A stretch of 8,624 nucleotides of DNA from Lachnospiraceae bacterium. Lineage in GTDB: Bacteria; Bacillota; Clostridia; Lachnospirales; Lachnospiraceae. Numbering within the stretch: the first letter of the stretch is position 1; every line of letters begins with the position of its first letter. The stretch spans positions 1 to 8,624 of the forward strand of contig JAILPU010000242.1 in NCBI GenBank assembly GCA_024699395.1, in the 5' to 3' direction. Of this stretch, positions 4,585 through 8,624 are shown piece by piece. Below the pieces are notes generated by a model. The model saw only the letters and a list, made by a program, of their open reading frames with translations, searched no databases and was not told where the DNA came from. The position numbers and the translations under genes were made by a program.

Positions 4585-5753
4585 GAAATCCATTGGCAGA
4601 TAAAGTAGTAGAGATAAAGCCCTCGGGCATAAGAAAGTTTTTTGATATAGTGACTGAGATGAAGGATGCCATCTCTTTGGGTGTCGGTGAACCTGATTTT
4701 GACACACCCTGGCATATAAGAGATGAGGGAATCTACTCCCTTGAGAAGGGAAGAACCTTTTATACATCCAATTCCGGATTGAAGGAATTAAGGCAGGAAA
4801 TCTGCAATACCCTTAAGAGAAAACAGGGACTTGATTACGATCCTCTTAAAAATGTACTTATAACCGTGGGAGGAAGCGAGGCTATAGATATAGGATTAAG
4901 AGCAATGCTCAATCCCCAAGATGAGGTTATCATCCCTGAGCCCAGCTATGTTTCCTATGAACCCTGTACCATTTTGGCAGGGGGTACTCCCGTTATTATC
5001 AATCTTAAAGCCGAGAATGATTTTAAGCTTACGGCTGAGGAACTTAAGGCAGCTATTACCGATAAGACCAAAGTGCTTATCCTTCCTTTCCCCAATAACC
5101 CCACGGGTGCTATCCTGGAGAAGGAATATCTTGAGGAACTTGCAAAGGTTATAATAGAAAATGACATTTATGTCATGTCTGACGAGATTTACTCCGAACT
5201 TACATATACCTCAAAGCATGTGTCCATAGCAACCATGGAGGGCCTTAAGGAGAGAACAATTCTTATAAACGGTTTCTCCAAGGCTTATGCCATGACAGGA
5301 TGGAGACTGGGCTATGCCTGCGGTCCCGAAGAGATTATAAAGCAGATGACCAAGATTCATCAGTTTGCTATAATGTGTGCTCCCACCACCAGCCAGTATG
5401 CTGCGGTTGAAGCTCTTAAAAACGGTGATGACGATATAGAAAAAATGAGAATGGAGTACAATCAGAGAAGACGTTTCCTTTTGAAGCGATTTGACGAGAT
5501 GGGACTTCCCTGCTTTGAGCCCGGCGGAGCATTTTATGTATTCCCCTGCATTAAGGAATTCGGACTTACCAGTGACGAGTTTGCCACAAAGCTTCTTGAG
5601 GAGCAGAAGGTGGCTGTTGTTCCCGGAACGGCTTTCGGTGTAAGCGGAGAAGGTTTCTTGAGAATATCCTATGCTTATTCCTTGGAGCAGTTAAAGGAAG
5701 CGCTGGGACGTATCGAAGTATTTATCAACACTCTCAGAGAAAAGAAGAATTAA
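4581..5753 (+). CDS. class I/II PLP-dependent aminotransferase (aspartate aminotransferase-like)
   Basis: The 390-residue product is a full-length fold-type I aminotransferase. The PLP-binding lysine K234 lies in GFSKAYAMTGWRLGY; other cofactor contacts are N173 in PFPNNPTG, D201 and Y204 in SDEIYSEL, and the phosphate-binding GGSEA near 97-101. R361 in GFLRISY matches the arginine that binds the substrate alpha-carboxylate. GVGEPDFDTP (34-43) is the N-terminal substrate-cap motif. Reaction: transfer of an amino group between an amino acid and a 2-oxo acid in the cytoplasm. The subgroup resembles AspB/PatA-type enzymes, but side-chain specificity (aspartate, aromatic, or acetyl-diaminopimelate) cannot be read safely, so no symbol is given. 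The ATG overlaps the Lrp-like stop by 4 bp and trmL begins 1 bp after its stop. Confidence 0.94.
   Translation: MRNPLADKVVEIKPSGIRKFFDIVTEMKDAISLGVGEPDFDTPWHIRDEGIYSLEKGRTFYTSNSGLKELRQEICNTLKRKQGLDYDPLKNVLITVGGSEAIDIGLRAMLNPQDEVIIPEPSYVSYEPCTILAGGTPVIINLKAENDFKLTAEELKAAITDKTKVLILPFPNNPTGAILEKEYLEELAKVIIENDIYVMSDEIYSELTYTSKHVSIATMEGLKERTILINGFSKAYAMTGWRLGYACGPEEIIKQMTKIHQFAIMCAPTTSQYAAVEALKNGDDDIEKMRMEYNQRRRFLLKRFDEMGLPCFEPGGAFYVFPCIKEFGLTSDEFATKLLEEQKVAVVPGTAFGVSGEGFLRISYAYSLEQLKEALGRIEVFINTLREKKN
5346..5374 (+). promoter_or_regulatory. possible internal promoter for trmL and the ABC genes
   Basis: Inside the aminotransferase gene, ATGACC (5346-5351), a 17-bp spacer and a consensus TATAAT (5369-5374) are followed rightwards by trmL about 380 bp on. 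TGC just before the -10 makes it an extended -10 (TGnTATAAT). The sequence also encodes conserved protein, so it may be chance. Confidence 0.25.
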
Positions 5754-5754
5754 G

Positions 5755-6264
5755 ATGCATATAATATTACATCAGCCGGAAATACCTTCCAATACCGGAA
5801 ATATAGGAAGGACCTGTGTGGCTACCGGAAGCTCGCTTCATCTTATAGAGCCTTTGGGGTTCAGAATCGATGAAAAAAGCTTAAAGCGTGCAGGTATGGA
5901 TTACTGGGACAAACTTGATGTCACCAGATATATCAACTTTGCGGAATTTAAGGAAAAACACCCCGGGGCTGTTATATGGATGGCCACCACGAAGGCTAAG
6001 AAATCCTATACGGAAGCGGACTTTAAGGATACGGATTATATTATGTTTGGCAAGGAGAGTGCAGGTATCCCCGAGGAGTTTCTCGTGGAGAATGAGGATC
6101 ACTGTATAAGGATACCCATGATCGGAGACATAAGGAGCTTAAACCTTGCCAATTCCGTGGCGATTGTTTTGTATGAAGCTTTAAGACAAAATGATTTTAA
6201 GGGTATGAATACAAAGGGTGCCCTTCACAGACTGAACTGGAATTCCGATTTGGAGATGCCATGA
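5755..6264 (+). CDS. trmL: tRNA (cytidine/uridine-34-2'-O)-methyltransferase
   Basis: The 169-residue product is a compact SPOUT (trefoil-knot) methyltransferase of the TrmL/YibK/CspR group, acting as a dimer. It methylates the 2'-OH of the wobble nucleotide of certain leucine tRNAs using S-adenosylmethionine. Hallmarks in order: HQPEIPSNTGNIGR (6-19), RAGMDYW (45-51), FGKESAGIP (98-106) and the knot sequence IPMIGDIRSLNLANSVAI (120-137), then YEALRQ. Length is typical. The ATG begins 1 bp after the aminotransferase stop and has only a weak purine stretch before it, so translation probably depends on coupling to the upstream gene. Its end overlaps the ABC ATPase start by 4 bp. It makes S-adenosylhomocysteine, the substrate of the mtnN-luxS route on the opposite arm, but every methyltransferase does, so this is not evidence of a link. 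Confidence 0.95.
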   Translation: MHIILHQPEIPSNTGNIGRTCVATGSSLHLIEPLGFRIDEKSLKRAGMDYWDKLDVTRYINFAEFKEKHPGAVIWMATTKAKKSYTEADFKDTDYIMFGKESAGIPEEFLVENEDHCIRIPMIGDIRSLNLANSVAIVLYEALRQNDFKGMNTKGALHRLNWNSDLEMP

Positions 6265-7202
6265 TCGAGGTTAAGAATCTTACAAAAAAATATGGAGATC
6301 ATTACGCCGTGAGAGACCTTTCTTTCAATATTGAGGAAGGTCTTATCTATGGTTTTTTGGGACCCAACGGTGCGGGTAAATCCACTACCATGAATATGAT
6401 AACGGGATATCTTGCGCCTTCTTCGGGAACTGTTGTGGCGGAGGGTTTCGATATAGTTAACGAGCCTGAAAAGGCAAAGGCTCTTATCGGGTATCTTCCT
6501 GAGATTCCCCCTCTTTATCCTGATATGACGGTTTCGGAATATCTTACTTTTGCCGCCGAATTAAAGGGGGAAAACAAAAAAGAGGTTAATAAAAGAGTCC
6601 CGGAGGTCATGGATAAAACAGGAATAACTTCCATGAAGGACAGACTGATAAAGAACCTTTCAAAGGGATATAAGCAGAGAGTCGGAGTTTCCCAGGCAAT
6701 TTTGGGAACACCGAAACTTATTATACTGGACGAACCCACCGTGGGACTCGATCCCAAACAGATTATAGAATTCAGGGAGCTTATAAAGGAATTATCTAAG
6801 GAGCATACCATATTAATAAGTTCCCATATTCTTTCGGAGATAAGTGTTGTATGCGACAGACTCCTTATACTGGTTAAGGGTGAGTTAAGAGCGTTTGGAA
6901 CTCCCGACGAAATAAAGGAGTCAGTTTCCAAAAACAAGGTGATATCCCTTAAGGTAAAGGGAAGCGCTTCAAGCCTTGAAAGTATTTTATCCGATATGGA
7001 ATCGGTGGAGAGCTTTACCGAAATCAAATCGGAGGGAGATTTTTCATCTTCTGAGATTACACAAAAAGAGGGAAAAGATATAAGGGAGGAACTTTTTAAT
7101 AGACTTTGCAAAGAGAGGCTTCCCATATATGAGCTTGTATGCCATGAAAAGACCCTTGAGGATGCGTTTATAGAACTTACGGGTCAGAACCGGGAGATAT
7201 AA
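6261..7202 (+). CDS. ABC transporter ATP-binding protein (GldA/NosF-like)
   Basis: The 313-residue product is the ATPase partner of the permease that follows. Walker A is GPNGAGKST (34-42), the Q-loop region reads GYLPEIPPLYPDMTV (78-91, with Glu where most ABC proteins have Gln, as I recall for this exporter subgroup), the signature is the non-standard LSKGY (133-137, in place of LSGGQ), Walker B is LIILDEP (153-159), the D-loop region is GLDP (162-165) and the switch histidine is H189 in SSHILSE. After about 215 an accessory C-terminal region typical of DrrA/GldA exporters follows. It should work as a dimer on the cytoplasmic face, powering the GldF/GldG-like membrane protein. Start: GGAG (6252-6255) 5 nt before the ATG, overlapping trmL by 4 bp. 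Substrate unknown. Confidence 0.95.
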   Translation: MIEVKNLTKKYGDHYAVRDLSFNIEEGLIYGFLGPNGAGKSTTMNMITGYLAPSSGTVVAEGFDIVNEPEKAKALIGYLPEIPPLYPDMTVSEYLTFAAELKGENKKEVNKRVPEVMDKTGITSMKDRLIKNLSKGYKQRVGVSQAILGTPKLIILDEPTVGLDPKQIIEFRELIKELSKEHTILISSHILSEISVVCDRLLILVKGELRAFGTPDEIKESVSKNKVISLKVKGSASSLESILSDMESVESFTEIKSEGDFSSSEITQKEGKDIREELFNRLCKERLPIYELVCHEKTLEDAFIELTGQNREI

Positions 7203-7203
7203 G

Positions 7204-8624
7204 ATGATTGCCATAATAAAAAGAGAATTACAATCTTATTTTAGAACCTTTATAGGGTATCTGTTTGTGGCTGTCACTCTGTTTTTCCTGGGAATGTATT
7301 TTGTTATGTATAACCTTTTGCAGGGACGGCCTTATTTTTCATATATGGTTTCCGGCGCTGTGAGCGTGCTGCTTATAAGTATTCCGGTGCTTACCATGAA
7401 AGTCCTTGCGGAGGAGAGAAAAAACAGGACCGACCAGCTTATACTTACTGCTCCCGTGAGCGTGTTTAAAATAGTTTTCGGTAAATTTATTGCACTTTGC
7501 ATCGTATATCTTATTCCTGTGGGAATAGCATGCCTTTTCCCCGTTATATTGGGAAGGTTCGGTTCTTTCCCCATGGGAATGGCCTATCTTGCACTCTTCG
7601 GGTTTTACCTTTACGGGATTGCGGCTATTAGTTTGGGATTATTTGTAAGCGGTCTTACGGATAATCAGATTGTTGCGGCAGTAATGGGCTTTGTGGTTAT
7701 CTTTTTGGGATATATAATGAGTGGCCTTACAGCCATGATTTCCGACTCCCACAAGATGGTAATAAAGTTTCTGGGATGCTTTGATATGGCGGGAAGATTT
7801 AACAGGATGTTAAGCGGAACCCTGGAGGTGGGTGCCATTGTTTATTTTCTCACCATAATTGCTTTAGCTTTGTATGCCTCCGTATTTGTTATTGAAAAGA
7901 GACGCTACAATATAATAGACAATAAGCCTCTGGCTTTCTGTAACATTGCCACAGGACTTCTTTTTGTGGGAAGTCTTATTCTTCTTAACCTCTGTGTGGG
8001 GGAACTGCCGGAGGAATATGCCAATGTGGACCTTACCCACTCAAAGCTCTACACATTGTCAGAGACTACGAAGGAATATATTTCGGGAGTGGACAGGGAT
8101 ATTACCCTATATGTTTATGCGGATGAAACAAGCTGTGACAGGACGGTGGATCACACCCTTAAGAGATTTGAGGATTTAAGCGGTTTCGTAAATGTGGTTT
8201 ATGTGAATCCCACCACCAATCCTTTATTCTATGAAAAGTACTCAGACACCCCCATCTCCAATAATTCCGTTGTGGTGGAATGTGCCGGAAAAAACAGAGT
8301 TGTCGACTATAACGAACTTTACAAAATATCCTATGACTATGAGGAATACAAGGTCACGGGAAAGCTTAATTCTTCCGTCACGGGATACGATGCGGAGGGA
8401 AGAATCCTTGGAGCCATCGACTATTGCCTAAATGACAACAAGGCCCTTGTATATGTGCTTTCGGGTCATGGTGAAAACAAATTAAGCGAGAAATTCATGG
8501 ATTCCTTTGAAAAGCTTAATGTGGAATACAAAGAACTTGACCTTATGCGTGAAAGCGAAATCGACCCAAAAGCATCGGTTATTGTGATCAATGCCCCCAC
8601 TGCTGATATAACAGAGGCTGAGGC
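7204..8624 (+). CDS. ABC-2 permease fused to GldG-like extracytoplasmic domain, 3' end beyond window
   Basis: An open frame of 473 complete codons runs from ATG 7204 to the window end without a stop. Residues 1-235 form a GldF/NosY-like ABC-2 permease with about six membrane segments (near 17-38, 46-64, 95-116, 123-150, 156-178, 210-231) and the cytoplasmic EERKNRTDQLILTAPVS loop (70-86). A seventh segment (about 245-265) leads into a GldG/ABC_transp_aux-type domain: DLTHSKLYTLSETTKEY (276-292), VNPTTNPLFYEKY (334-346) and SGHGE (420-424). GldF and GldG are usually separate proteins, so this is a natural fusion, with no frameshift at the junction. In Bacteroidetes this transporter type supports gliding; in Firmicutes its substrate is unknown. 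Ribosome binding site GGGAG (7192-7196) lies 7 nt before ATG, 1 bp after the ATPase stop. A further membrane segment near the missing C-terminus is expected. Confidence 0.92.
   Translation, partial: MIAIIKRELQSYFRTFIGYLFVAVTLFFLGMYFVMYNLLQGRPYFSYMVSGAVSVLLISIPVLTMKVLAEERKNRTDQLILTAPVSVFKIVFGKFIALCIVYLIPVGIACLFPVILGRFGSFPMGMAYLALFGFYLYGIAAISLGLFVSGLTDNQIVAAVMGFVVIFLGYIMSGLTAMISDSHKMVIKFLGCFDMAGRFNRMLSGTLEVGAIVYFLTIIALALYASVFVIEKRRYNIIDNKPLAFCNIATGLLFVGSLILLNLCVGELPEEYANVDLTHSKLYTLSETTKEYISGVDRDITLYVYADETSCDRTVDHTLKRFEDLSGFVNVVYVNPTTNPLFYEKYSDTPISNNSVVVECAGKNRVVDYNELYKISYDYEEYKVTGKLNSSVTGYDAEGRILGAIDYCLNDNKALVYVLSGHGENKLSEKFMDSFEKLNVEYKELDLMRESEIDPKASVIVINAPTADITEAE

Noticed and set aside
5777..5811. 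Direct repeat CCGGAAATA and inverted CCTTCC/GGAAGG at the start of trmL
   Set aside because: It lies in the strictly conserved PEIPSNTGNIGR coding stretch and is most simply explained by protein constraint.
7946..8431. Short plus-strand frames inside the permease-GldG fusion
   Set aside because: They are out-of-frame shadows of the continuous open frame from 7204 to the window end, whose translation shows clear family motifs throughout.

Overview
The window looks like a chromosomal segment from an anaerobic, low-to-moderate GC Firmicute, most likely a member of the Lachnospiraceae (Clostridia). This rests on the protein families (VanW/G5 secreted protein, AIR-synthase-like protein paired with an Lrp-type regulator and an aminotransferase, GldF/GldG-type ABC exporter), the strong purine-rich ribosome binding sites and the tight gene packing. 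It is recognised from memory of the families, not from a search. No mobile element, CRISPR array, tRNA or rRNA is visible.

Left arm, minus strand (1-1381). Reading leftwards there is a membrane-anchored, TPR-like protein of unknown function (1381-773), luxS (731-252), and the first 17 codons of mtnN/pfs (51-1), which leaves the window. MtnN and LuxS are consecutive enzymes of S-adenosylhomocysteine recycling: MtnN makes S-ribosylhomocysteine and LuxS splits it into homocysteine and the AI-2 precursor. The 200-bp luxS-mtnN gap carries a terminator-like hairpin (111-134) and a set of inverted repeats built from an AACGCAT-like word (157-241).

Divergent switch (1382-1419). Only 38 bp separate the start codons of the two arms, and both Shine-Dalgarno sequences sit in that gap. 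A very good sigma-70-type promoter (TTGCCA, 17 bp, TATAAT) faces right; its -35 lies inside the start of the leftward gene.

Right arm, plus strand (1420-8624). A 34-residue single-pass membrane protein comes first, then a secreted VanW/G5 protein, an AIR-synthase-like protein, an Lrp/AsnC-like protein, a PLP aminotransferase, the tRNA methyltransferase TrmL, an ABC ATPase, and an ABC-2 permease fused to a GldG-like extracytoplasmic domain that runs off the end. Gaps are 53, 25 and 12 bp, then -4, 1, -4 and 1 bp, so from 4102 on the genes are almost certainly translationally coupled in one transcript. The functions are mixed: envelope, small-molecule metabolism with a linked sensor-like regulator, tRNA modification, and export.

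The most unusual points are a textbook intrinsic-terminator structure wholly inside the 5' coding region of the AIR-synthase-like gene (3195-3231), that protein's loss of the family's usual metal/ATP-site residues, an Lrp-family protein whose DNA-binding helices carry no Lys or Arg, and the small membrane protein at the head of the operon. No wholly new multi-gene defence or mobile system is evident.
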